Shown here one piece after another: positions 38,631 through 46,121 of a stretch of 64,000 nt of DNA (position 1 is its first letter; each line of letters begins with the position of its first letter). Source of the DNA: Defluviitalea phaphyphila (GTDB taxonomy: Bacteria > Bacillota > Clostridia > Lachnospirales > Defluviitaleaceae); assembly GCF_001466305.1 (NCBI RefSeq), contig NZ_JWID01000001.1, positions 1 to 64,000 on the forward strand, in the 5' to 3' direction. A program made the position numbers and the translations under genes. The notes under the pieces are model-generated. The model had not been told where the DNA came from and searched no databases. It saw only the letters and a list, made by a program, of their open reading frames with translations.

Positions 38631-39926
38631 TTAATATTTATCTATAAATTCCCCGTTCTTAAATACAATTTCCCCTCCTACTATGGTGTATTTAACCTTT
38701 CCTTTAACCTTAACACCATGGAAAGGACTATTTTTACTTTTTGACTCAAAGTCATTAACATTAACTTCATATTCTTCATTAGGATCTATTATAGTTATAT
38801 CTGCTATTTTCCCTATTCTTAAGGTTCCCTTATCAATTCCTAAAAGTCTTGCTGGATTTGTACTCATTTTTTCTATAAGTTGCATTGGTGTTAATATATT
38901 TTCTTCAACCAAATGAGTAATACTTAAAGATAAAGCTGTTTCTAATCCTACAATCCCAAAGGCTGCCCTATCATATTCACAATTTTTCTCATCAATATGA
39001 TGTGGAGCATGGTCTGTTGCTATTATTTCTATAGTATTATCTTTTAATCCTTTCTTTAAGCTCTCTACATCTTCAGCACTTCTAAGAGGAGGATTCATTT
39101 TAGTATTAGCATCATATCCTTCTACCGCTTCATCAGTAAGGGAAAAATGATGAGGACAAACCTCTGCACTTACTTTTTCTCCTCTTAATTTTGCTTCTCT
39201 AACTAGCTGAACACTCCCTTTAGTACTAATATGACATATATGAAGTTTTACTCCTGTAGACCTTCCTAATATAATATCTCTTGCCACTATTACTTCCTCA
39301 GAATCACTACTAATACCTTTCATTCCAACTCTTTCTGCCATTTCTCCAGCATTCATTACTCCTCCGCCTACTAAAGTAGGATCTTCACAATGAGAAAATA
39401 CTGGAATATTAAACATACTGGCATATTTCATTGCTTTTTTTAAAAGACCTGCATTCATAACGCTTTTCCCATCTTCACTAATAGCACATATTCCTGCTTC
39501 TGCCATTTTCCCTATATTAGAAAGTTCTTCTCCCTTTTGTCCTTTAGTAATACTTCCTATAGGAAGAACATTTACTAAAGCTTCTTTTTCAGCTTTCATC
39601 TTTACATACTCTACAAGAATTTCATTATCAATAACTGGATTAGTATTAGGCATACAGCATATAGTAGTAAATCCTCCTTTTGCTGCTGCTCTACTTCCTG
39701 TTTTTATAGTTTCCTTATATTCATATCCAGGTTCTCTAAGATGTACATGTACATCTATCAGCCCTGGAGTGACCCATAACCCTCTTGCATCTATTACTTC
39801 ATCTGCCTTTACTTTAATTTTTTCTTTAACTTCTTTTATAATTCCATCTTCAACCAATATATCTTTTATTCCATTTATCTTTTGTATAGGATCTAACATT
39901 CTTCCATTTTGAATTAATATCCTCAT
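38631..39926 (-). CDS. pyrC: Dihydroorotase
   Basis: 431 residues, class I amidohydrolase. It cyclises carbamoyl aspartate to dihydroorotate. Metal-site motifs: GLIDVHVHLREPGYEYKETIKTG (about 55-77), CMPNTNPVID, HCEDP, HICHISTKGS and ATDHAPHH. GAGGAGA lies before ATG 39926, inside the end of pyrB. Its first 77 bp overlap pyrB in another frame. Confidence 0.97.
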   Translation of the reverse strand: MRILIQNGRMLDPIQKINGIKDILVEDGIIKEVKEKIKVKADEVIDARGLWVTPGLIDVHVHLREPGYEYKETIKTGSRAAAKGGFTTICCMPNTNPVIDNEILVEYVKMKAEKEALVNVLPIGSITKGQKGEELSNIGKMAEAGICAISEDGKSVMNAGLLKKAMKYASMFNIPVFSHCEDPTLVGGGVMNAGEMAERVGMKGISSDSEEVIVARDIILGRSTGVKLHICHISTKGSVQLVREAKLRGEKVSAEVCPHHFSLTDEAVEGYDANTKMNPPLRSAEDVESLKKGLKDNTIEIIATDHAPHHIDEKNCEYDRAAFGIVGLETALSLSITHLVEENILTPMQLIEKMSTNPARLLGIDKGTLRIGKIADITIIDPNEEYEVNVNDFESKSKNSPFHGVKVKGKVKYTIVGGEIVFKNGEFIDKY

Positions 39927-40848
39927 TCCCTTTTCTCCTCTCTGATAATAGATACAATAATGCCATTCTAACAGCTACTCCATTTTTTACTTGTTCATTT
40001 ATTACAGACTGGTCTCCATCAATAATTTCTGTACTTAGTTCTATTCCCCTATTTACAGGTCCTGGATGCATAAGTATTGCATCCTCTTTAGCATATTTCA
40101 TTAATTCTTTATTAATTCCAAACATTTGTCGGTATTCTCTTATATCCGGGAAAAGTCCTCCTTTTTGTCTTTCTAACTGAATTCTAAGTCCCATTACCAC
40201 ATCTGCTTTATATATAGCCTCTTTTATATCGGTTGTTACCTTAGCTCCTATACATTCCATATTTTTTGATATCAAAGTAGAAGGCCCCGCTACAACCACA
40301 TTAGCGCCTAATTTTTTAAGACCAAATATATTACTTCTTGCTACTCTACTATGAGTTATATCCCCTATAATTACTACTTTTAAATCTTTAAAATTTTTCT
40401 TTTTTTCATATATAGTAAATAAATCTAAGAGTGCTTGAGTAGGATGTTCATTAACTCCATCTCCCGCATTAATCACGGAAGCATTTACATTTCTTGCTAA
40501 AACATTAGCTGCTCCTGACATACTATGTCTAATTATCATTATATCTGTTCCCATTTGATCTAAGGTAACTCCAGTATCTACTAAACTTTCTCCTTTGTTA
40601 ACACTACTAGTTGAAACTCCTAAATCTACAATATTAGCTCCTAAATATTTTGCCGCTAAAGTAAAAGACATTTTTGTCCTTGTACTATTTTCATAAAATA
40701 AAGTAACTATACTAAAATCCTTTAAAATTTTTTCCCTTTGTTCTTTATTTTCTATTCTTTTTTTCATAATTTCTGCAGTTTCTAAAATTTGCAAAATCTC
40801 ATCAGAATTCATATTCCTGATTCCTAAAATATCCTTATTTGTAATCAT
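39850..40848 (-). CDS. pyrB: Aspartate carbamoyltransferase catalytic subunit, C-terminally extended
   Basis: 332 residues; the family is usually 304-311. It condenses carbamoyl phosphate and aspartate. The carbamoyl phosphate site FYENSTRTKMSFTLAAKYLG, then GVNEHPTQALLDLF and LMHPGPVNRGIEL are intact. The fold should end at about VRMALLYLLSERRKG; the last ~24 residues (from NEDINS onward) are read from the start of pyrC in a different frame, giving a 77-bp overlap. No pyrI regulatory-chain gene is adjacent. AGGAGG precedes ATG 40848. It is the first gene behind the pyr leader. Confidence 0.96.
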   Translation of the reverse strand: MITNKDILGIRNMNSDEILQILETAEIMKKRIENKEQREKILKDFSIVTLFYENSTRTKMSFTLAAKYLGANIVDLGVSTSSVNKGESLVDTGVTLDQMGTDIMIIRHSMSGAANVLARNVNASVINAGDGVNEHPTQALLDLFTIYEKKKNFKDLKVVIIGDITHSRVARSNIFGLKKLGANVVVAGPSTLISKNMECIGAKVTTDIKEAIYKADVVMGLRIQLERQKGGLFPDIREYRQMFGINKELMKYAKEDAILMHPGPVNRGIELSTEIIDGDQSVINEQVKNGVAVRMALLYLLSERRKGNEDINSKWKNVRSYTKDKWNKRYIG

Positions 40849-40879
40849 ATTTATACCTCCTATTTGTTAAAAAAGAAAA

Positions 40880-40920
40880 AGACAACAAAGATATTGAATA
40901 ATTCAATATCCTTGTTGTCT
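40880..40920 (-). terminator. pyr operon attenuator (leader terminator)
   Basis: A 19-bp arm (40902-40920) pairs with 40880-40898 with one mismatch (C opposite A, G-U on the minus strand), loop of 3 nt, followed on the minus strand by TTTTTCTTTTTT. It ends 30 nt before pyrB, so it decides whether the operon is transcribed. Confidence 0.95.
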
Positions 40921-41061
40921 TCTATGTTTTATAAAAATGGAAAATACAAAATCAGGTAGAAAAGAGAAGTGTAAATTCTCCACTACCACCATATTTCCCC
41001 TGTTATATTTACTTGTAGATATAATATTTCCAAAATAAATGCACGCACCGATGTCTCGCAT
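40903..41061 (-). CDS. Candidate pyr leader peptide (pyrL-like)
   Basis: A 52-codon frame starting MRDIGACIYFGN and ending ..IKHRRQQGY. ATG 41061 has AAGGAAGAGG 6 nt upstream, as good as the operon's true genes. The TGA (40905-40903) lies near the top of the 5' arm of the attenuator, so a ribosome reaching it would cover the whole arm and prevent termination. The RNA between about 40985 and 40920 is U-rich (for example CTTCTCTTTTCTACC), recalling the UTP-sensitive pause region of the E. coli pyrBI leader. No homology to a known protein is seen. It may be chance, but position, start signal and stop placement fit a coupled attenuator. Confidence 0.42.
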   Translation of the reverse strand: MRDIGACIYFGNIISTSKYNRGNMVVVENLHFSFLPDFVFSIFIKHRRQQGY

Positions 41062-41071
41062 CTTTATCCTC

Positions 41072-41105
41072 TTCCTTTCCGGCCTCACAGGACCAAATTA
41101 AAGGT
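41072..41105 (-). promoter_or_regulatory. PyrR-binding hairpin in the pyr leader
   Basis: The loop sequence GGTCCTGTGAGGCC (minus strand of 41081-41094) fits the PyrR consensus ARUCCNGNGAGGYU, with the outer A-U pair replaced by a covarying G-C. A lower stem CCTTT/AAAGG closes it, with the expected internal bulge. UMP-bound PyrR should stabilise it and favour the downstream terminator. No pyrR gene is in the window. Confidence 0.85.
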
Positions 41106-41144
41106 CGAAATGCGTATTCCATTTCAACTATTAAATTTTTTATA

Positions 41145-41173
41145 ATGTTATCATACCCACACTTTTTTGTCAA
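41145..41173 (-). promoter_or_regulatory. Promoter of the pyr operon
   Basis: TTGACA (41173-41168), a 17-nt spacer ending in TGA, and TAACAT (41150-41145). The transcript would start near 41138, giving a leader of about 290 nt before pyrB. Confidence 0.85.
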
Positions 41174-41305
41174 GAAAATATTTTAAACCTTTTATGTTGT
41201 AATTTGGTAATTTAAATTATTATTTCAATATAGACATAAAATAAAATTATTATTATAATAAAATTAATATTAATAAATATAAATTAAATCTAAAGGAGGA
41301 AAACT

Positions 41306-41716
41306 ATGTCTTTTCAAAAAGTTAATATAGAAGATACAACTAGAAGTGATGAAAAAATATCCGTAATGGTTTATGGATATAATGAAGATGAAATAGAAAT
41401 AATAAAAGAATACTGTAATAAACAAAAAGTTGATAATTTTATAAAAGTAGAAAATGAAATGCTTGAAATGACCTTAGAAGATATTTTAAATAAGAAAAAA
41501 GGAACCATTTCATCTGAAAATATGAATGCAAAAGCTATTATCATGAATGGATTTTCTGGAAGTGAACTCCAATCATTTCTGAAAAATTTTAAAGATACAA
41601 AATTAGAACGTCCTATATTTGCTACTGTAACTCCCATATCTCGAACTTGGAAATTTAAAAACTTAATAAAAGAACTTCAAAAAGAGCATAAAATGATGAC
41701 AAAGAAAAAAAAATAG
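41306..41716 (+). CDS. DUF3783-family protein
   Basis: 136 residues. After a variable N-terminus and a central KISVMVYGYNEDEIEIIKEYC, the C-terminal segment AKAIIMNGFSGSELQSFLKNFKD then RPIFATVTPISRTWKFKNLIKELQKEH is the DUF3783 pattern. The protein is cytoplasmic and ends in a poly-lysine tail. Function is unknown. AAAGGAGG lies before ATG 41306; it stands alone, divergent from the pyr operon. Confidence 0.83.
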   Translation: MSFQKVNIEDTTRSDEKISVMVYGYNEDEIEIIKEYCNKQKVDNFIKVENEMLEMTLEDILNKKKGTISSENMNAKAIIMNGFSGSELQSFLKNFKDTKLERPIFATVTPISRTWKFKNLIKELQKEHKMMTKKKK

Positions 41717-41734
41717 CTAAAATTTTAGCTATTT
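41711..41734. terminator. Bidirectional terminator between DUF3783 and RNA methyltransferase genes
   Basis: A perfect 24-bp palindrome centred on AAAATTTT (AAATAGCTAAAA and its complement), with an A-run on the left and T-rich sequence on the right. It overlaps both stop codons. Confidence 0.75.
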
Positions 41735-42508
41735 TATTCTTTGCCTTACTATTTCATACATTAAAATTCCTGATGCCATAGCCGCATTTAAGGATTCTGC
41801 TTTTCCTAACATAGGAATTTTTACTAAAGCATCTGTTTTTTTAGCAGTTGAATCTTTTATACCATTTGCCTCATTCCCTATAATTAATGCTAAGGCTCTA
41901 TTCAAATCATATTCATAGGGATATTTTTCTCCTTTTAAATGAGCTGATAATGTAAAAATATTCTTTTCATTTAACTTTGTTAATAATTCGTCTATATCTA
42001 CATCTATTAATATAGGAAGATGAAATATAGACCCCATGGTAGAACGTATAACCTTAGGATTATATAAATCAACTGTTCCTTTAGTTAAAAATATTCCCTT
42101 TGCCCCTAATGCATCTCCAGTTCTTATAATAGTTCCTAAATTACCTGGGTCCTGTATATTTTCTAATATAATATAAAATCCTTTATCTTCTTTTAAAATT
42201 TCGTCAATACAAAAAGTTTTTTGTTTACATACAGCTAATATCCCTTGGGGAGTTTTTGTATCCGATAAGGAATTAAATACTTTATCGCTTACTTCAAATA
42301 CATTAGAAGATATATTATTAATAACGTTATAATTTTCTTGCATAAAAGAAGTAGACACAAAAATAGAAATTATTTCCCATTTTTCGGGAATTTCTTTAAT
42401 AATTTTTATGCCTTCTACTATAAAAACTTTTTCCTTATTTCTGTGTTTTTTACTTTTTTGTAGCATAATAAGCCATTTTAATTTTTTATTTTTAATACTT
42501 TCAATCAT
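41729..42508 (-). CDS. TrmH/SpoU-family RNA 2'-O-methyltransferase
   Basis: 259 residues. An N-terminal L30e-like substrate domain (KWLIMLQKSKKHRNKEKVFIVEG) is followed by the SPOUT knot: motif 1 LENIQDPGNLGTIIRTGDALG, motif 2 LALIIGNEANGI and motif 3 IPMLGKAESLNAAMASGILMYE. It methylates a ribose 2'-OH of rRNA or tRNA using SAM; the target nucleotide cannot be read from sequence. It follows ktrA by 13 bp, as often seen in Firmicutes near other housekeeping genes. Confidence 0.94.
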   Translation of the reverse strand: MIESIKNKKLKWLIMLQKSKKHRNKEKVFIVEGIKIIKEIPEKWEIISIFVSTSFMQENYNVINNISSNVFEVSDKVFNSLSDTKTPQGILAVCKQKTFCIDEILKEDKGFYIILENIQDPGNLGTIIRTGDALGAKGIFLTKGTVDLYNPKVIRSTMGSIFHLPILIDVDIDELLTKLNEKNIFTLSAHLKGEKYPYEYDLNRALALIIGNEANGIKDSTAKKTDALVKIPMLGKAESLNAAMASGILMYEIVRQRIK

Positions 42509-42521
42509 AATTTCACTCTCT

Positions 42522-43187
42522 TTATTTTTTTGAATTCTCTAATCTTTGAATATCTGTATTTCCTCCAATTACAACTAAAACATCTTCTTCCTTTATGACA
42601 TCATCTGCTCTAGGGGATACATTAATTTTTTTATTACTTTTTATTGCTATTACATTTATTCCATATTTTGCTCTCATATTTATATCTCTTAAATTCCTTC
42701 CAATCCATTCTTTTAAAGCCTTAATTTCTACTATACTATGAGAAGATGAAAGTTCTATATAATCTAAAATATTTCCCGAAATCAAATTAGTAGCTATTCT
42801 AACGCCCATTTCTCTTTCAGGTAAAACTATTCTGTCTGCTCCTATTTTTTCTAAAACTTTTTTATGAATTTCATTTTGTGCTTTTGCAAGAACATATCCC
42901 ACTCCTAGTTCTTTTAATAAAAGAGTTGTCATAATACTTGATTGCATATCTGTTCCTATAGCAACAACACCAACATCAAAATTTCTAATCCCTAAAGATT
43001 TTAAAACATCTATATCTGTTACATCTGCTTGTACTGCATGGGTAACATATTCTGAAGCATCTTGAACTGCTTCTTCATTTCTATCAATCACTAATACTTC
43101 GCAACCAGACTCTGCTAAAGTTTTAGCTATACTTGTTCCAAATCGTCCCAGTCCTATAACCACAAATTGCTTTTCTTTATTATTCAT
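42522..43187 (-). CDS. ktrA: Potassium uptake regulatory subunit KtrA
   Basis: 221 residues. RCK_N Rossmann domain with FVVIGLGRFGTSIAKTLAESG (nucleotide-binding GxGxxG) and D36 region (VLVIDRNEE), then RCK_C (about 135-220). It forms a cytoplasmic octameric ring that gates KtrB in response to ATP/ADP; the RCK_C part of such proteins binds cyclic di-AMP. It lies 16 bp after ktrB in the same operon. Confidence 0.95.
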   Translation of the reverse strand: MNNKEKQFVVIGLGRFGTSIAKTLAESGCEVLVIDRNEEAVQDASEYVTHAVQADVTDIDVLKSLGIRNFDVGVVAIGTDMQSSIMTTLLLKELGVGYVLAKAQNEIHKKVLEKIGADRIVLPEREMGVRIATNLISGNILDYIELSSSHSIVEIKALKEWIGRNLRDINMRAKYGINVIAIKSNKKINVSPRADDVIKEEDVLVVIGGNTDIQRLENSKK

Positions 43188-43203
43188 ATTATCCCCCCTG
43201 TAA

Positions 43204-44619
43204 TTAACCTACTAAAACTTTTTCTTCTGGATATTTTATTGTTGCCTTATTTTTATTTTGTTTAATAGATAAAGCTATAGCTACTGTAACCGGACCAAGT
43301 CTTCCTATAAACATAGTAATAGCAATAATGATTTTACCAAAATCAGTTAATTTAGAAGTTATTCCTAAAGTGAGTCCTGTCGTTCCAAAAGCAGATACAG
43401 TTTCAAAAAAAGTTTCCATAAAAGTAAAACTTTCTGATAAACTAAGTATCATAGTAACACCAATAACTACACCTAATCCAATTATTATAACAGTCAATGC
43501 TCTTTGCACTAACTCATGGGGAATCCTTCTATTAAAAATTTCAGTATGATTTTTACCTTTTATAACTGACCTAACCGTAAGAAATATTACTCCTATTGTA
43601 ACAGTTTTTATTCCTCCCGCTGTTCCTGCTGGAGATCCTCCAATAAACATTAAAATTATAGTCATAAACTTAGAAGCATCTGTTAATTTATCTAAAGGAA
43701 TAGTATTAAAGCCCGCTGTCCTAGTAGTAATAGATTGAAATAAAGCTCCTAAAATTTTATCTTTAAAATTCATATGTCCTAAAGTTTCTACATTATTATA
43801 TTCCACTATAAAGAAAAATATAAAAGGTATTATAATAAGTAAAGTTGTAATTACAAATACTAATTTTGTATGTAAAGTTAATTTTTTAAATAATTTAATC
43901 CAACTGAATCCTTTTTTTCGTTTTTTAATATAATTAACACCAAAATCGATCCAAACTGAAAATCCCAAACCCCCTAAAATAATTAAAACCATAAGGGTAA
44001 AATTAACTAAAATATCTCCTCTATAAGGGCTGAAACTATTTCCTCCAATTATATCAAAGCCTGCATTACAAAAAGCAGATATAGAATGAAAAATTCCCAT
44101 AAATATTCCTTTTGAAAATCCATATTGAGGAATAAATTTTATAGAAAGAAGAAATGCCCCTATCCCTTCAATTATAAAAGTTCCTTTGATAACATTTTTT
44201 GTAAGTCTGACTATTCCTTGCAGAGAATACTGATTTAATGATTCTTGCATTATTAATCTTTCTCTTAAAGTAATTTTTCTTCCTAGAAATACAAATAAAG
44301 ATGTAACTAAAGTCATAAATCCTAAACCACCTATTTGTATTAAGCATATAATTACAATTTTCCCAAATAAACTCCAATGTTCCATTGTATTCACAACCGA
44401 AAGACCCGTAACACATACAGCTGATGTTGCTGTAAATAATGAATCTAATATATTAGTACTAGTTCCACTATTACTAGAAATAGGTAAACTTAATAAAACT
44501 GTTCCAATTAAAATTAAAAATAAGAAACCTATAACTAAAATTTGTGCAGGAGCCAACTGTGGCATATCAATTATCAGCTTATTTCTATCTTTTATAAGAA
44601 ATTTTGGAACATACATCAT
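43204..44619 (-). CDS. ktrB: Potassium uptake channel subunit KtrB
   Basis: 471 residues. TrkH/KtrB family membrane protein with four M1-P-M2 repeats. The four pore loops are readable: TSAVCVTGLS, HSISAFCNAGFD, QSITTRTAGFNT and VSAFGTTGLTLG, each supplying the filter Gly. It moves K+ with or without Na+ under KtrA control. AAGGAAGGA lies before ATG 44619. A promoter is proposed 120 bp upstream, divergent from the flavodiiron gene. Confidence 0.96.
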   Translation of the reverse strand: MMYVPKFLIKDRNKLIIDMPQLAPAQILVIGFLFLILIGTVLLSLPISSNSGTSTNILDSLFTATSAVCVTGLSVVNTMEHWSLFGKIVIICLIQIGGLGFMTLVTSLFVFLGRKITLRERLIMQESLNQYSLQGIVRLTKNVIKGTFIIEGIGAFLLSIKFIPQYGFSKGIFMGIFHSISAFCNAGFDIIGGNSFSPYRGDILVNFTLMVLIILGGLGFSVWIDFGVNYIKKRKKGFSWIKLFKKLTLHTKLVFVITTLLIIIPFIFFFIVEYNNVETLGHMNFKDKILGALFQSITTRTAGFNTIPLDKLTDASKFMTIILMFIGGSPAGTAGGIKTVTIGVIFLTVRSVIKGKNHTEIFNRRIPHELVQRALTVIIIGLGVVIGVTMILSLSESFTFMETFFETVSAFGTTGLTLGITSKLTDFGKIIIAITMFIGRLGPVTVAIALSIKQNKNKATIKYPEEKVLVG

Positions 44620-44741
44620 ATTAAAAATCCTTCCTTATATTAATAATAATTTGAAAAATTGTTATATGCTATATTTATGAATTTATGTAAAAATTTTCAT
44701 TATAAGATTTTAATTTTTTAATATTAAATTCCGATTTAATT

Positions 44742-44769
44742 ATTATATCATAAGCCATAATAAAATCAA
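44742..44769 (-). promoter_or_regulatory. Candidate promoter of ktrBA
   Basis: TTGATT (44769-44764), a 16-nt spacer and TATAAT (44747-44742). The ~115-nt leader is AT-rich; I see no cyclic di-AMP riboswitch in it. Confidence 0.5.
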
Positions 44770-44790
44770 AACTAATTAGAACATGTAATA

Positions 44791-44819
44791 TTGACAATAA
44801 ATAAACAATTTGTTACACT
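44791..44819 (+). promoter_or_regulatory. Promoter of the flavodiiron operon
   Basis: TTGACA (44791-44796), a 17-nt spacer ending in TGT, and TACACT (44814-44819). It is back to back with the ktrBA promoter. Confidence 0.7.
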
Positions 44820-44879
44820 TTTTGTTAATAGATATTAATTATCATTTATTTTTTAATATCAACTTAGGAGGGTATAACT

Positions 44880-46091
44880 ATGAATAAGCCTTTAAAAGTA
44901 TTAGAAAATTTTTATTGGGTAGGTGCTCTTGACCCTGATCTTAAAATCTTCGATATAGTTATGGAAACTAAATATGGAACCACTTATAATTCATATATAC
45001 TAAAAGGTAGTGAAAAAACTGTATTATTTGAAACAGTTAAAAATAAATTTACCGATCAATGTATAGAAAGAATAAAAGAAGTGGTTGACCCAAAAAATAT
45101 TGATTATATTATTGTAAATCATACTGAACCTGACCATGCTGGTTCTGTTGCTGCCTTTCTTGATTATTGCCCTAATGCAACTGTTGTCGGAACTGGTCCA
45201 GCTCTTAGATTCCTAAAAGAAATTACAAATCGTGATTTTAAATCTCTTCCTGTATCTGATGGTGATACTTTAAATTTAGGAGATAAGACTATCAAATTTA
45301 TTATGGCTCCTTTTCTTCATTGGCCAGATACTATGTATTCCTATATAGAAGAGGATAAAATTTTAGTTACTTGTGATTCCTTTGGTGCTCACTATTGTGA
45401 TGAAAAAATCTTTAATGATGCAATGGAAAAAGAAAAGGAAGAAGAAATTCTAGATGCATATAAATATTACTTTGACATGATTATGTCTCCTTTTAAACCT
45501 TATGTTATTCAAGCTCTTAATAAAATTAAAGACTTGGACATAAATATCATTTGCCCCGGTCATGGCCTAATACTTAGAAAAGAAATTCAAAAGTATATTG
45601 ACCTATATAAAAAATGGGCTACTGTAGAAGAAAATAATAATAAAACAAGTGTTGTCATCGCTTATGTTTCAGCTTATGGATACACAAAAACTTTAGCTGA
45701 AGAAATTGCTAAGGGAATTAAAGACGCTGGTATTTTAGATGTATCTTTATTCGATATGGTTTATGAAGACCATAATAAAGTTATGGAAGAAATAAATAAA
45801 GCAAAAGGTATATTATTTGGTTCTCCTACTATTGTTGGAGATACTCTTGCTCCTATATGGAAGCTCCTTACTTCTTTAAATCCAATAATTCATAAAGGTA
45901 AAATCGCTGGTGCTTTCGGTTCTTATGGTTGGAGCGGAGAAGCTGTATCTAATATAGAAGGAAGACTTAAACAATTAAGATTTAAAATACCTGTACCAGG
46001 GCTTAAAATCCTTTTTAATCCATCAAAAGAACAATTAAAATTAGCTTATGAATTTGGGAAAAAATTTGGCTCGGCTGTATTAGAAAAATAA
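44880..46091 (+). CDS. Flavodiiron protein (FprA-type O2/NO reductase)
   Basis: 403 residues. The N-terminal metallo-beta-lactamase-like domain carries all diiron ligands: H81, E83, D85 and H86 (VNHTEPDHAGS), H147 (FLHWPDTMY), D166 (CDSFGAHY) and H228 (CPGHGL). The flavodoxin domain starts at about 252 (VVIAYVSAYGYTKTLAEEIAKGI) and includes FGSYGWSGEAV. It reduces O2 to water (or NO to N2O) to protect anaerobes. There is no fused rubredoxin, so electrons must come from a separate carrier; the next gene is a fitting reductase. AGGAGGG precedes ATG 44880. Confidence 0.96.
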   Translation: MNKPLKVLENFYWVGALDPDLKIFDIVMETKYGTTYNSYILKGSEKTVLFETVKNKFTDQCIERIKEVVDPKNIDYIIVNHTEPDHAGSVAAFLDYCPNATVVGTGPALRFLKEITNRDFKSLPVSDGDTLNLGDKTIKFIMAPFLHWPDTMYSYIEEDKILVTCDSFGAHYCDEKIFNDAMEKEKEEEILDAYKYYFDMIMSPFKPYVIQALNKIKDLDINIICPGHGLILRKEIQKYIDLYKKWATVEENNNKTSVVIAYVSAYGYTKTLAEEIAKGIKDAGILDVSLFDMVYEDHNKVMEEINKAKGILFGSPTIVGDTLAPIWKLLTSLNPIIHKGKIAGAFGSYGWSGEAVSNIEGRLKQLRFKIPVPGLKILFNPSKEQLKLAYEFGKKFGSAVLEK

Positions 46092-46121
46092 TTATACACT
46101 ATTAGAAGGGAAAAATAATAT

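Noticed and set aside
44620-44741. Cyclic di-AMP (ydaO-type) riboswitch in the ktrBA leader
   Set aside because: Often found before potassium transporter genes, but this leader is AT-rich without the GG-rich conserved segments.
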